Positions 1-6,344 are shown, counted from the first letter of the stretch. The stretch is DNA of 12,831 nucleotides from Actinomycetales bacterium (GCA_030149025.1 JASBSH010000135.1:1-12831), one strand, 5' to 3'. Notes: generated by a model not told the origin, from the letters alone. Numbers and translations: made by a program.

Positions 1-784
1 ACATCGAGTCGTTGAGCATCATGTCGAGACGCTCCAGGCCCGCCAGCGTGGCGATCTCGGGCATGCAGAGGCCGGAGGCGTAGTTGGTCAACCGGACGTA
101 ACGGCCCAGCTCGGCGCTGCTCTCGTCGAGCGCCGCCCGCATCAGGCGGAAGTTCTCCTGCGTCGCATAGGTACCGGCGTACCCCTCCCGCGTCGCCCCT
201 TCCGGGACGTAGTCGAGCAGGCTCTGGCCGGTGGAGCGGATGACTGCGATCACGTCGGCACCCTCACGTGCTGCCGCCCGCGCCTGCGGGATGTCCTCGT
301 AGATGTCCCCGGTGGCGACGATCAGGTAGATCCACGGTCGCTGCTTCGGGTCACCGAACCTGCGGACCAGGCGCTCCCGCTGCGTGCGCGAGCGGTCGAT
401 GCGCCGGACGCCGGTCGCAACCGCCGCACGGGCGCGGCGGGCGGCGGCAGTGGCGTCACGACCCTCCGGGAGCCGGAAGGCCACGGCGCCGCTGGACGAC
501 TTCTGGGCCAGCGTCAGCAGGTCGGGCGCCTCACCGCGCGCGAGGGCGTCCCACACCGGGACGGCGACGCCGTGCTCGAGGCCGACCTGGTCGCGGACCG
601 CGTCCACGAGGTGGTTGACCCAGGGCACCCGCTCGGCATCGGCGCCGGTGAGGCCGGCCAGCCGCAGGACCGCGCGCTCCACCGACACGGTGGTGTGCGT
701 GCGGGCGAGCTTGACCACCGGCCGCGTGGCGCGCCTGGCCAGGGTGCGGGCCTTGCGGACGACCACCGGGTCGAGCTCGAGCAT
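1..784 (-). CDS. kamD: Lysine 5,6-aminomutase alpha subunit, 5' part (runs off left edge)
   Basis: The first 261 codons of a minus-strand gene whose 3' half lies outside the window. The protein would be the large subunit of adenosylcobalamin- and PLP-dependent lysine 5,6-aminomutase, which with KamE converts beta-L-lysine to (3S,5S)-3,5-diaminohexanoate in the cytoplasm. The N-terminus has the family pattern: a short helix with VVVRKARTLA, then HTTVSVERAVLRLAGL (about residues 30-45), later STGQSLLDYVPEGAT and YVRLTNYASGLCMPEIA near the edge. Known alpha subunits are about 510-520 residues, so roughly half is visible. The ATG at 784 fits the family N-terminus. An in-frame GTG at 808 with a perfect AGGAGG 4 nt upstream and an in-frame ATG at 823 are real alternatives. 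kamE would be expected further left. kdd and kamA lie nearby and support the assignment. Confidence 0.92.
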   Translation of the reverse strand, partial: MLELDPVVVRKARTLARRATRPVVKLARTHTTVSVERAVLRLAGLTGADAERVPWVNHLVDAVRDQVGLEHGVAVPVWDALARGEAPDLLTLAQKSSSGAVAFRLPEGRDATAAARRARAAVATGVRRIDRSRTQRERLVRRFGDPKQRPWIYLIVATGDIYEDIPQARAAAREGADVIAVIRSTGQSLLDYVPEGATREGYAGTYATQENFRLMRAALDESSAELGRYVRLTNYASGLCMPEIATLAGLERLDMMLNDSM

Positions 785-814
785 CGGCCGCCGGCTCCTC
801 GGGCTCACTGGTCC

Positions 815-870
815 TCCTGTCATCGATCTTCTGTCATCGGTCTGTGGTCATGGAGCTGTGGCCATGGAGC
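815..870 (-). repeat. 14-bp tandem array (4 units) forming chained 5-codon mini-ORFs in the kamD leader
   Basis: Read on the minus strand, the four consecutive 14-mers are GCTCCATGGCCACA, GCTCCATGACCACA, GACCGATGACAGAA and GATCGATGACAGGA. Units 1 and 2 differ at one base and units 3 and 4 at two. Each unit has an ATG at the same place (865, 851, 837, 823). The first three ATGs each open a five-codon ORF that ends in a TGA overlapping the next ATG as ATGA. The fourth ATG is in frame with kamD without a stop. Unit 4 also supplies part of the AGGAGG before the GTG at 808. Whether the chain is translated is inference; the repeat and the overlaps are directly visible. Confidence 0.85.
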
Positions 871-929
871 TGTTGGTTCAGTCACTCCGTCGGCGGATGA
901 GTACCGGCCGGAGCGCCATCGAACAGTCG

Positions 930-960
930 AATCTACGGCTCAACCGCGCTCTGACCGCAA
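930..960 (-). promoter_or_regulatory. Candidate kamD promoter
   Basis: On the minus strand a TAGATT box (935-930) fits the actinobacterial TANNNT -10. TTGCGG (960-955) lies upstream, but with a 19-nt spacer, longer than ideal. Transcription from here would start near 923 and give a leader of roughly 100-140 nt containing the 14-bp array. This is a weak call from pattern alone. Confidence 0.3.
952..960. promoter_or_regulatory. 9-bp motif shared with the kdd-kamA region
   Basis: TGACCGCAA (TTGCGGTCA on the minus strand) occurs here upstream of kamD and again at 4722-4730 between kdd and kamA. In both places the minus-strand reading is upstream of a lysine-pathway gene on that strand. It could be a shared operator, a shared -35-like element, or chance. 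Confidence 0.25.
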
Positions 961-1021
961 TTCCTCCTGCTCACGATAGCCGCTGGGGACGGCGAAGCGG
1001 GTGGCCGCGCGACCGCCGGGT

Positions 1022-1052
1022 ACCGTCGCTCCCGCCACAGCGGCGCGACGGT
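1022..1052 (+). promoter_or_regulatory. Strong hairpin in the leader of the acyltransferase gene
   Basis: ACCGTCGC (1022-1029) pairs with GCGACGGT (1045-1052), and inside it CCGC (1032-1035) pairs with GCGG (1040-1043) around a CACA loop. That makes a 12-bp stem interrupted by a small asymmetric internal loop. It ends 32 nt before the start codon and does not cover the AAGGGG ribosome-binding site. There is no T-run, so it is either leader structure or an attenuator-like element. Confidence 0.4.
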
Positions 1053-1084
1053 GGGTGGGAAACGCTTGGAAAGGGGTACCGCAC

Positions 1085-1756
1085 ATGCTCTACCGGCTCT
1101 CCCGTCTCGTGCTGCTGGCGCTGCTGAGAACGTTCTGGCGTCCAACGGTGGAGGGTCTGGAGAACGTGCCCAGGACCGGGCCGGTCATCCTCGCCAGCAA
1201 CCACGTGTCCTTCATCGACAGCGTCGTGATCCCCCTCGTCGTACCTCGCCGCGTGGTCTTCCTGGCGAAGGCCGAGTACTTCACCGGCAAGGGCCTACGC
1301 GGTGCGTTCAGCAGGCTGATGTTCACCGCGCTCGGGGCCCTCCCGGTGGACAGGGACACCCAACGGGCGGCGCGGGCTGCGCTGAACGCGGCGCTAGAGG
1401 TGCTGCGCGAGGGGGAGGGCTTCGGCATCTACCCGGAGGGAACGCGGTCGCGCGACGGCCGGCTCTACCGGGGTCGCACCGGTGTGGGCTGGTTGTCCGT
1501 CGCGTCCGGGGCACCCGTCGTCCCGGTGGGGCTGGTCGGTACGGACCGAGTGCAGCCGGTCGGGGCCCGGTTGGTGCGACCGTTCAAGCCGATCACGGTG
1601 CGGTTCGGCGAGCCCGTCCGCCCACAGGACTTCCTCGGCGCCCCGGCCGCGCAGGTACGCCGGACGCTCACCGACACGGTGATGGAACGGATCGCCGGGA
1701 TGACCGGGCAACCGCTCGCCGGGCACTACAACGAACGCAGCACCACGGACATCTGA
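1085..1756 (+). CDS. plsC: 1-acyl-sn-glycerol-3-phosphate acyltransferase family protein (PlsC/LPLAT)
   Basis: A 223-residue member of the lysophospholipid acyltransferase family, which transfers an acyl chain from acyl-CoA or acyl-ACP to a lysophospholipid at the cytoplasmic membrane. Motif I is NHVSFID with the catalytic H40 and D45 (HX4D). Motif II is GALPVDR at 84-90, motif III is YPEGTRS at 116-122, and a PVVPVGLVG strand follows as motif IV. The N-terminal stretch LSRLVLLALLRTFW could be a membrane-associating amphipathic helix. The ATG at 1085 is chosen because AAGGGG lies 8 nt upstream and the family homology starts there. An in-frame ATG at 1001 would add 28 residues of unconvincing composition. 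The gene diverges from kamD and converges on the amidohydrolase with 15 bp between stops. Substrate cannot be told from sequence; nothing ties it chemically to lysine breakdown. Confidence 0.93.
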   Translation: MLYRLSRLVLLALLRTFWRPTVEGLENVPRTGPVILASNHVSFIDSVVIPLVVPRRVVFLAKAEYFTGKGLRGAFSRLMFTALGALPVDRDTQRAARAALNAALEVLREGEGFGIYPEGTRSRDGRLYRGRTGVGWLSVASGAPVVPVGLVGTDRVQPVGARLVRPFKPITVRFGEPVRPQDFLGAPAAQVRRTLTDTVMERIAGMTGQPLAGHYNERSTTDI

Positions 1757-1771
1757 CGCGCGTGGGCTCGG

Positions 1772-3535
1772 CTAACCGCCGGCGCCGGCCAGTGCGCCGG
1801 TGTCGTGGATCGTCCGCCCGCGCAGCACCGTCCGCACGCACTCCGGCAGCTTCGAGCCAGGGCTCACGTCCGGCAGCACCGGCGTCCCCGACCTCGGGTC
1901 GGTGCTCAACGCGGCGATCGCCGGGTCGGCCGCCTGGACCACCAGGTCGGTTGCCGCCCATACCGCGAACGTCGCCGGCATACCCGGCGCCACCACCCCT
2001 TCCCCGTCCCGGCGGGCGGCCCGCCACGCCCCCCGCGTGTGCGCGAGGAAGGCGGCACGGGCGGAGAGCTCCTGTCCCGGGGTGCGGTGGTACACCGCCG
2101 CCCGGACGGCGCCCCACGGGTCGAAAGGGGTGACCGGCGAGTCCGACCCGAACGCGAGCGGCACACCCGCCGCCGCCATGGAGGCGAAGGGGTTCAGTCG
2201 CGTCCCCCGAACGGGGCCGAGACGCTCGACGTACATGCCGTCGTCCCCGCCCCAGGCGGCGTCGAAGGCGGGCTGAACGCTGGCCGTCAGCCCGAGCCGC
2301 GCCAGCTCGGCTATCGCGTCGGCGTCCACCGCCTCCACGTGCTCGAGGCGGTGGCGGGCCGCGACGAGCCGCTCGAGCCCCAGGAGGTCGGCGGCGGCGG
2401 CGAAACCGGTGAGGACGGCGTCCATGGCCGCGTCGCCGATGACGTGGAAGCCGGCCTGGACGCCGACCTGGGTGCACGCGATGACGTGGTCGCGGACCTG
2501 CCCGGCGTCGAGGTAGGCGCGGCCGCGGTGGCCGGCGTCCAGGCCTGCGGCCGGGGCGTCCGCGTAGGGCTCGCGGAACCAGGCGGTGCGCGACCCGATA
2601 GAGCCGTCGGCCGTCAGGTCCCCTCCCAGGCCGAGCAGGGACGGCGCGTGCTCACCGAGCGTCTCCCGCAGCCCGGTGAGCACGGACGACGCGTGCTCGG
2701 CGTCCTCCACCAGGTCACCCCAGTAGGCGAGGACCTCGGGCAGTGGGTCCGCTGCTGACACCTCCAGTGCCGACCGGAGGTCGTCCGGTGACCCGACGTG
2801 GGGGGCGGAGTTCTCGGTCACGCAGGCGATGCCTGCGGCGGCGGCTGCCTGCAGCGCTCGCCTCTGGAGGCGGGCGCGGTGCGCGGGGTCGAGCTGACGC
2901 GACAGGGTGCGGGCGGCGTGGTGGGCGTCCCGTTCGACCCGTCCGTCCCGCGACCAGCCGGGCAGGTCCGCCAGGCCGGCGCGGGCCGCGAGCTCCCCCG
3001 ACACGACGGCCGAGTGCACGTCCACCCTGGACAGGTACACCTTCCGTCCCGGAGCGGCGCGATCGAGCTCGACAGCCGTCGGTGGACGCTTCTCGGGCCA
3101 GTGGCGCTCGTCCCAGCCGTGGCCGAAGATCACCTCCCCCGGCCGGTGCTGCGCAGCGGTGGCGACGGCGTCCAGCACGTCCTGCAGGGTGGTGGCCTCG
3201 GTGAGGTCGATCCCCTCGAGGGCCAGGCCCGTCTCGGTGATGTGGACGTGACCGTCGACGAATGCCGGAGCCAGCAGGGCGCCGTCCAGGTCGACGACGT
3301 CGTCGATCCCGGCGGCGTGCGCGTCCGCGGCCTGCTCCGAACCGACCCACGCGATGGTGTCGCCGTCAACGAGGACGGCGGTCGCGAACGGGTCCGCGGG
3401 GCTGTAGACGGACCCGTTGCGGTAGAGGGTGGTCCTCTTGCCGGCGGTCTGCTTGCCGGCGGTCTTCGCTGTCTCGTTCTTCGCTGTCTCGTTCCTGGCT
3501 GTCTCGTTCCTGGCTGTCTCGTCCTTGGCGGCCAC
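1772..3535 (-). CDS. YtcJ-like metal-dependent amidohydrolase (Amidohydrolase_3 family)
   Basis: A 587-residue cytoplasmic hydrolase of the amidohydrolase superfamily. Visible family landmarks are the metal-site HVH at 96-98 within PAFVDGHVH, DGSIGSRTA at 310-318, HVIGDAAMD with H364 and D368, RHRLEHVE with H399, and FGSDSP with D465, followed by the usual PFDPWGAVRAAV. This set matches YtcJ-type proteins, whose natural substrates are mostly unknown. The start is a GTG only 5 bp after the kdd stop, with no clear ribosome-binding site, so translation probably depends on kdd readthrough or coupling. Residues 5-34 are a pentapeptide repeat (NETAR/NETAK, then TAGK) outside the catalytic domain. 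No other plausible start lies between the repeat and the first strand, so the repeat is probably translated. A lysine-derived substrate is inference from position only. Confidence 0.9.
   Translation of the reverse strand: MAAKDETARNETARNETAKNETAKTAGKQTAGKRTTLYRNGSVYSPADPFATAVLVDGDTIAWVGSEQAADAHAAGIDDVVDLDGALLAPAFVDGHVHITETGLALEGIDLTEATTLQDVLDAVATAAQHRPGEVIFGHGWDERHWPEKRPPTAVELDRAAPGRKVYLSRVDVHSAVVSGELAARAGLADLPGWSRDGRVERDAHHAARTLSRQLDPAHRARLQRRALQAAAAAGIACVTENSAPHVGSPDDLRSALEVSAADPLPEVLAYWGDLVEDAEHASSVLTGLRETLGEHAPSLLGLGGDLTADGSIGSRTAWFREPYADAPAAGLDAGHRGRAYLDAGQVRDHVIACTQVGVQAGFHVIGDAAMDAVLTGFAAAADLLGLERLVAARHRLEHVEAVDADAIAELARLGLTASVQPAFDAAWGGDDGMYVERLGPVRGTRLNPFASMAAAGVPLAFGSDSPVTPFDPWGAVRAAVYHRTPGQELSARAAFLAHTRGAWRAARRDGEGVVAPGMPATFAVWAATDLVVQAADPAIAALSTDPRSGTPVLPDVSPGSKLPECVRTVLRGRTIHDTGALAGAGG
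1778..1800. terminator. GC-rich stem-loop at the convergent gene ends
   Basis: CCGGCGC (1779-1785) can pair with GCGCCGG (1794-1800) around an 8-nt loop, and 1778-1789 is also a perfect 12-bp palindrome. It lies just after the acyltransferase stop and inside the last codons of the amidohydrolase. There is no T-run. It may stop plus-strand transcripts, but GC-rich palindromes are common in such genomes. Confidence 0.25.
3437..3525 (-). repeat. 15-bp tandem array encoding N-terminal pentapeptide repeats
   Basis: Six 15-bp units lie in two blocks. Two units of the form CTTGCCGGCGGTCTG (plus strand) span 3437-3466. Four units like TGGCTGTCTCGTTCC span 3466-3525. They encode NETA(R/K) repeated four times, then TAGK twice, at the start of the amidohydrolase. 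Because 15 is a multiple of 3, gain or loss of units changes length without breaking the frame. Confidence 0.9.
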
Positions 3536-3540
3536 GCCGG

Positions 3541-4677
3541 TCAGTCTGCCGCCAAGCGTCTGGTGAACAGGGACCGCACCCCCGCCACCGACCGGAGCAG
3601 GTCGAGTGCGTACTGGGCGTGGCCGGGGACGTACCCGTTGCCGATCAGCATCGTCACGTCGGCCACGAGCCCCTCCGCACCCAGCGCTGCAGCGCTGAAC
3701 GAGGTCGCCATCGAGAAGAAGATCACCGTGCCGCCGTCCGCCGTGGACAGGACGGCGCCGTGCTCGCAGCCGGGCACGTCCACGCAGACCACGGTGATGT
3801 CAGCCGGCGCGCCCAGGCCCCTGGTGACGGCCGCTGAGAGTGCCACCGGGTCGCGTGCATCCGCCAGCACGACGCTGTCGGCGAGGTCGGCGTCGCGCAG
3901 CATCTGCGCCTCGGCCTCGAACGGGACCACACCGACCGTCGCGGACGCGCCGCTGCCGCGCGCGGCGGCGAGCGACAGCGAACCGGACTTGCCGGCAGCG
4001 CCGACCACGGCGACGGTAGGGGCGAGGCCCTCGGCGCGGTAGCGGCTCACCACCCGGGAGACCAGCGCCGGCGCGCCGCACACGTCCATCACCATCAGGG
4101 ACAGGTCGGGGTCGAGGTCGTCCGGGAGCACGGCCGCCATGCTGCGGGCGAACAGGATCGCGTGCCCCTGCGCCGGCACCTGCTCGCTCCCGCCGTCCCA
4201 GCGGGCCAGGCCGTCGGTGATGGCGAGCGGGGTGAGCGACAGCGACACCAGCGTCGCCACTCGGTCCCCCACGCGTAAGCCCAGCGGTGAGTCGGGCCCC
4301 ACCTCGTCCACGACGCCGACGAGCATCCCGCCCGAGCCGGTGACGGGGTTCTGCATCTTGCCGCGCTCCGCCACGATCTGGAGCACCTCGGCGCGGATCG
4401 CGTCGCCGTCGATGACGCCGTCCGTCGTGTGCTTGGCGGCGAGCTGGCGGTAGCTGGCGGCGTCCAGGTTCAGCTTCTCCAGGCTGATCCGCACCTCGTC
4501 GGCGGCGATCGCCGGATCCGGGTCCAGCCTGTGGGCGGCCTGCGGCAGGACACCCGCCGGCTCCAGGACGCGATGGAGCCCGACGGCGTGCTGGGCGGGT
4601 GCCTGCATGCGGACCGGGACGCCAGCAGGGATGCCGGCAGGGACGTCGGTGGCGGAGCTAACAGGAGAGTTTGCCAC
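3541..4677 (-). CDS. kdd: L-erythro-3,5-diaminohexanoate dehydrogenase
   Basis: A 378-residue oxidoreductase (EC 1.4.1.11). It oxidatively deaminates (3S,5S)-3,5-diaminohexanoate to 5-amino-3-oxohexanoate with NAD(P)+, the step after lysine 5,6-aminomutase. The N-terminal block GLHRVLEPAGVLPQAAHRLD (33-52) matches the characteristic start of the family, which in clostridial and fusobacterial enzymes reads like GTHRVIEPKG. GKMQNPVTGSGGMLVG (107-122) is also typical. A Rossmann nucleotide-binding loop VVGAAGKSG spans 224-232. The GTG at 4677 is the start because GGAGG lies exactly 6 nt upstream. This leaves about 30 residues before the family block, including a small PAGIPAGVP repeat. The amidohydrolase follows after 5 bp, so the two are surely co-transcribed. 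kamA diverges from it across 75 bp. Confidence 0.92.
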   Translation of the reverse strand: MANSPVSSATDVPAGIPAGVPVRMQAPAQHAVGLHRVLEPAGVLPQAAHRLDPDPAIAADEVRISLEKLNLDAASYRQLAAKHTTDGVIDGDAIRAEVLQIVAERGKMQNPVTGSGGMLVGVVDEVGPDSPLGLRVGDRVATLVSLSLTPLAITDGLARWDGGSEQVPAQGHAILFARSMAAVLPDDLDPDLSLMVMDVCGAPALVSRVVSRYRAEGLAPTVAVVGAAGKSGSLSLAAARGSGASATVGVVPFEAEAQMLRDADLADSVVLADARDPVALSAAVTRGLGAPADITVVCVDVPGCEHGAVLSTADGGTVIFFSMATSFSAAALGAEGLVADVTMLIGNGYVPGHAQYALDLLRSVAGVRSLFTRRLAAD

Positions 4678-4721
4678 GTAAAGCCTCCATCGAACGGAAG
4701 AACTGCGGTGGGATGCTGGTT

Positions 4722-4730
4722 TGACCGCAA
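4722..4730. promoter_or_regulatory. 9-bp motif shared with the kamD upstream region
   Basis: TGACCGCAA here is identical to 952-960 upstream of kamD. On the minus strand it reads TTGCGGTCA and lies 45-53 bp upstream of the kdd start. It also ends 22 nt before the kamA start. It is a candidate common operator for the lysine genes, unproven. Confidence 0.25.
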
Positions 4731-4739
4731 GCCTTCCCG

Positions 4740-4745
4740 TATCCT
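4740..4745 (+). promoter_or_regulatory. -10 box for a probable leaderless kamA transcript
   Basis: TATCCT (TANNNT) lies 7 nt before the GTG at 4753, which places the expected transcription start at or next to the start codon. There is no real Shine-Dalgarno before this GTG. TTGACC at 4721-4726 looks like a -35 but is only 13 nt from the -10, so it probably does not serve that role. Confidence 0.55.
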
Positions 4746-4752
4746 GCCAGGT

Positions 4753-6252
4753 GTGAGCATAGCCACCACTCCCCGACTCGAGCAGCCCTACGCCTACCGA
4801 CGCCGCGAGCTCGCGGAGCCGGACTGGACCCGGCTGCCGGGCTGGCGTGATGTCACTGCGGAGCAGTGGGCCAGCGCGCAGTGGCAGCGTGCCAACTGCG
4901 TGAAGAACATCAAGCAGCTGCGCGCCGTCATGGGCGACCTGCTCACCGAGGACTTCTACGCGGACCTGGAGCGCGACCAGGCCGAGCGGGCGACCATGTC
5001 GATGCTGGTCCCGCCGCAGATGCTCAACACGATGGTGCCGGCAACCGGGATCTTCGATGAGACGAACGGCTTGCCGGCGGAGATGCCCGCTGCCGGCGCT
5101 GCGTTCACCGAGGCGTTCCATGCCGACCCGGTGCGCCGGTACATGCTCCCGGTGTTCTCCGACCGTCGCACCGACTGGCCGAGCCACCCCTTCGCGACCC
5201 GCGACTCGCTGCACGAGCACGACATGTGGGTGGCCGAGGGCCTGACCCACCGCTACCCGACGAAGGTACTGGCCGAGCTGCTGTCGACCTGCCCGCAGTA
5301 CTGCGGTCATTGCACGCGGATGGACCTGGTCGGCAACTCCACCCCGCAGGTTCCGAAGCTGAAGTTCGACCTGAAACCGGTCGACCGGCTCGCCGCGATG
5401 ATCGAGTACCTGCGGTCGACACCGTCGGTACGGGATGTCGTCGTCTCGGGGGGCGACGTGGCGAACATGCCGTGGAAGAACCTCGAGGCGTTCGTCCTGC
5501 GGCTGCTGGAGATCGACAACATCCGCGACATCCGCCTCGCCACGAAGGCGCTGATGGGTCTTCCCCAGCACTGGTCCCAGCCGGACGTCGTCGAGGGCAT
5601 GGCGCGGGTGGCCTCCGTTGCCCGTTCTCGCGGTGTGTCCCTGGCCATCCACACGCACGTGAACAATGCGCAGTCGGTCACGCCGTCCGTGGCTCACGCC
5701 ACCCGGTTGATGCTCGAGGCCGGCGTCCGGGACGTGCGCAACCAGGGTGTGCTGATGCGCGGCGTGAACGACAGCAGCAAGCAGCTGCTCGATCTGTGCT
5801 TCGCATTGCAGGACGAGGCGTCGATCACGCCGTACTACTTCTACATGTGCGACATGATCCCGTTCAGCGAGCACTGGCGGATGTCGCTGGCCGAGGCGCA
5901 GAGGCTGCAGCACTCGATCATGGGTTACCTGCCCGGCTTCGCCACACCGCGGATCGTCTGCGACGTCCCGTTCGTGGGCAAGCGCTGGGCGCATCAGGTG
6001 CACAGCTACGACACCGAGCGCGGCATCTCCTACTGGACCAAGAACTACCGGACCTCGATCGAGGCGACCGACGAGGACGCGCTCAGCCGCGAGTACGTCT
6101 ACTACGACCCGATCTACACCCTCCCGGAGACGGGGCAGGACTGGTGGCGCGAGCACGGCGACTCCGAGACCGTGCACGCCCAGGCGATGGAGCAGGCGGC
6201 AGCATCCCGCAGCGCGGCGGAGTCGCAGGCGAGCCACGCCGTCCACGCCTGA
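4753..6252 (+). CDS. kamA: L-lysine 2,3-aminomutase, variant form (radical SAM, PLP)
   Basis: A 499-residue radical-SAM enzyme that would interconvert L-lysine and beta-lysine, the first step of the aminomutase route. The [4Fe-4S]/SAM motif is CPQYCGHC with C180, C184 and C187, and SGGD (232-235) is the SAM-binding turn. The expected PLP lysine is K410, in CDVPFVGK. In clostridial enzymes the loop reads DAPGGGGK, so this one is a residue shorter and lacks the glycine run. Two aspartates that bind the lysine epsilon-amino group in the clostridial enzyme appear kept: D367 in MCDM and D404, 37 residues apart as in the model enzyme (alignment from memory). That favours lysine over glutamate as substrate. 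The protein has an N-terminal region roughly 50 residues longer than clostridial KamA. GTG at 4753 is chosen because of the -10 box just upstream. Confidence 0.9.
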   Translation: MSIATTPRLEQPYAYRRRELAEPDWTRLPGWRDVTAEQWASAQWQRANCVKNIKQLRAVMGDLLTEDFYADLERDQAERATMSMLVPPQMLNTMVPATGIFDETNGLPAEMPAAGAAFTEAFHADPVRRYMLPVFSDRRTDWPSHPFATRDSLHEHDMWVAEGLTHRYPTKVLAELLSTCPQYCGHCTRMDLVGNSTPQVPKLKFDLKPVDRLAAMIEYLRSTPSVRDVVVSGGDVANMPWKNLEAFVLRLLEIDNIRDIRLATKALMGLPQHWSQPDVVEGMARVASVARSRGVSLAIHTHVNNAQSVTPSVAHATRLMLEAGVRDVRNQGVLMRGVNDSSKQLLDLCFALQDEASITPYYFYMCDMIPFSEHWRMSLAEAQRLQHSIMGYLPGFATPRIVCDVPFVGKRWAHQVHSYDTERGISYWTKNYRTSIEATDEDALSREYVYYDPIYTLPETGQDWWREHGDSETVHAQAMEQAAASRSAAESQASHAVHA

Positions 6253-6267
6253 CTGCGGAGGACTCCA

Positions 6268-6344
6268 GCGTTCCCGGAATGCCGCGGAGTGCCTCAGTGG
6301 CGTTAGGTGCGCCGCCGAGGCACTCCGTGGCACGGGTGGAACGC
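6268..6344. terminator. Long inverted repeat between convergent kamA and Lrp gene
   Basis: Two 28-nt arms (6268-6295 and 6317-6344) pair with 22 matches around a 21-nt loop. The inner stem is 11 bp (CGGAGTGCCTC pairing with GAGGCACTCCG), then one mismatch, TGCC/GGCA, a 5-nt internal loop, and GCGTTCC/GGAACGC. It starts 16 nt after the kamA stop and ends 12 nt before the regulator's stop on the other strand. Position and symmetry fit a bidirectional terminator. There is no T-run, which is usual in actinomycetes. It could also be a dispersed intergenic palindrome. Confidence 0.65.

Larger units (their letters stand above)
785..1084. other. Divergent intergenic region between kamD and the acyltransferase gene
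   Basis: These 300 bp separate two divergent genes. On the kamD side the region holds a 14-bp tandem array (815-870) and a weak minus-strand promoter candidate (930-960). On the acyltransferase side it holds a strong hairpin (1022-1052) and an AAGGGG ribosome-binding site 8 nt before the ATG at 1085. I see no cobalamin riboswitch and no convincing longer ORF. Confidence 0.7.
4678..4752. promoter_or_regulatory. Divergent promoter region of kdd and kamA
   Basis: Only 75 bp separate the two start codons, so both promoters must be in or very near this stretch. On the minus strand GGAGG (4688-4684) is a good ribosome-binding site for kdd. On the plus strand TATCCT is a -10 for kamA. The 9-mer shared with the kamD upstream region lies at 4722-4730, where a regulator could affect both genes. 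No clear -10 for kdd is visible. Confidence 0.65.

Noticed and set aside
785..1084. Cobalamin riboswitch upstream of the B12-dependent kamD
   Set aside because: I looked for the conserved B12-box pattern on the minus strand and found none.
4721..4745. TTGACC and TATCCT read together as a standard kamA promoter
   Set aside because: The spacer is only 13 nt, well short of 16-19. I keep the -10 box and not the -35.
4739..6252. KamA as a streptothricin- or viomycin-type beta-lysine supply gene
   Set aside because: No peptide synthetase or other antibiotic genes are near. kdd and kamD next to it point to catabolism instead.
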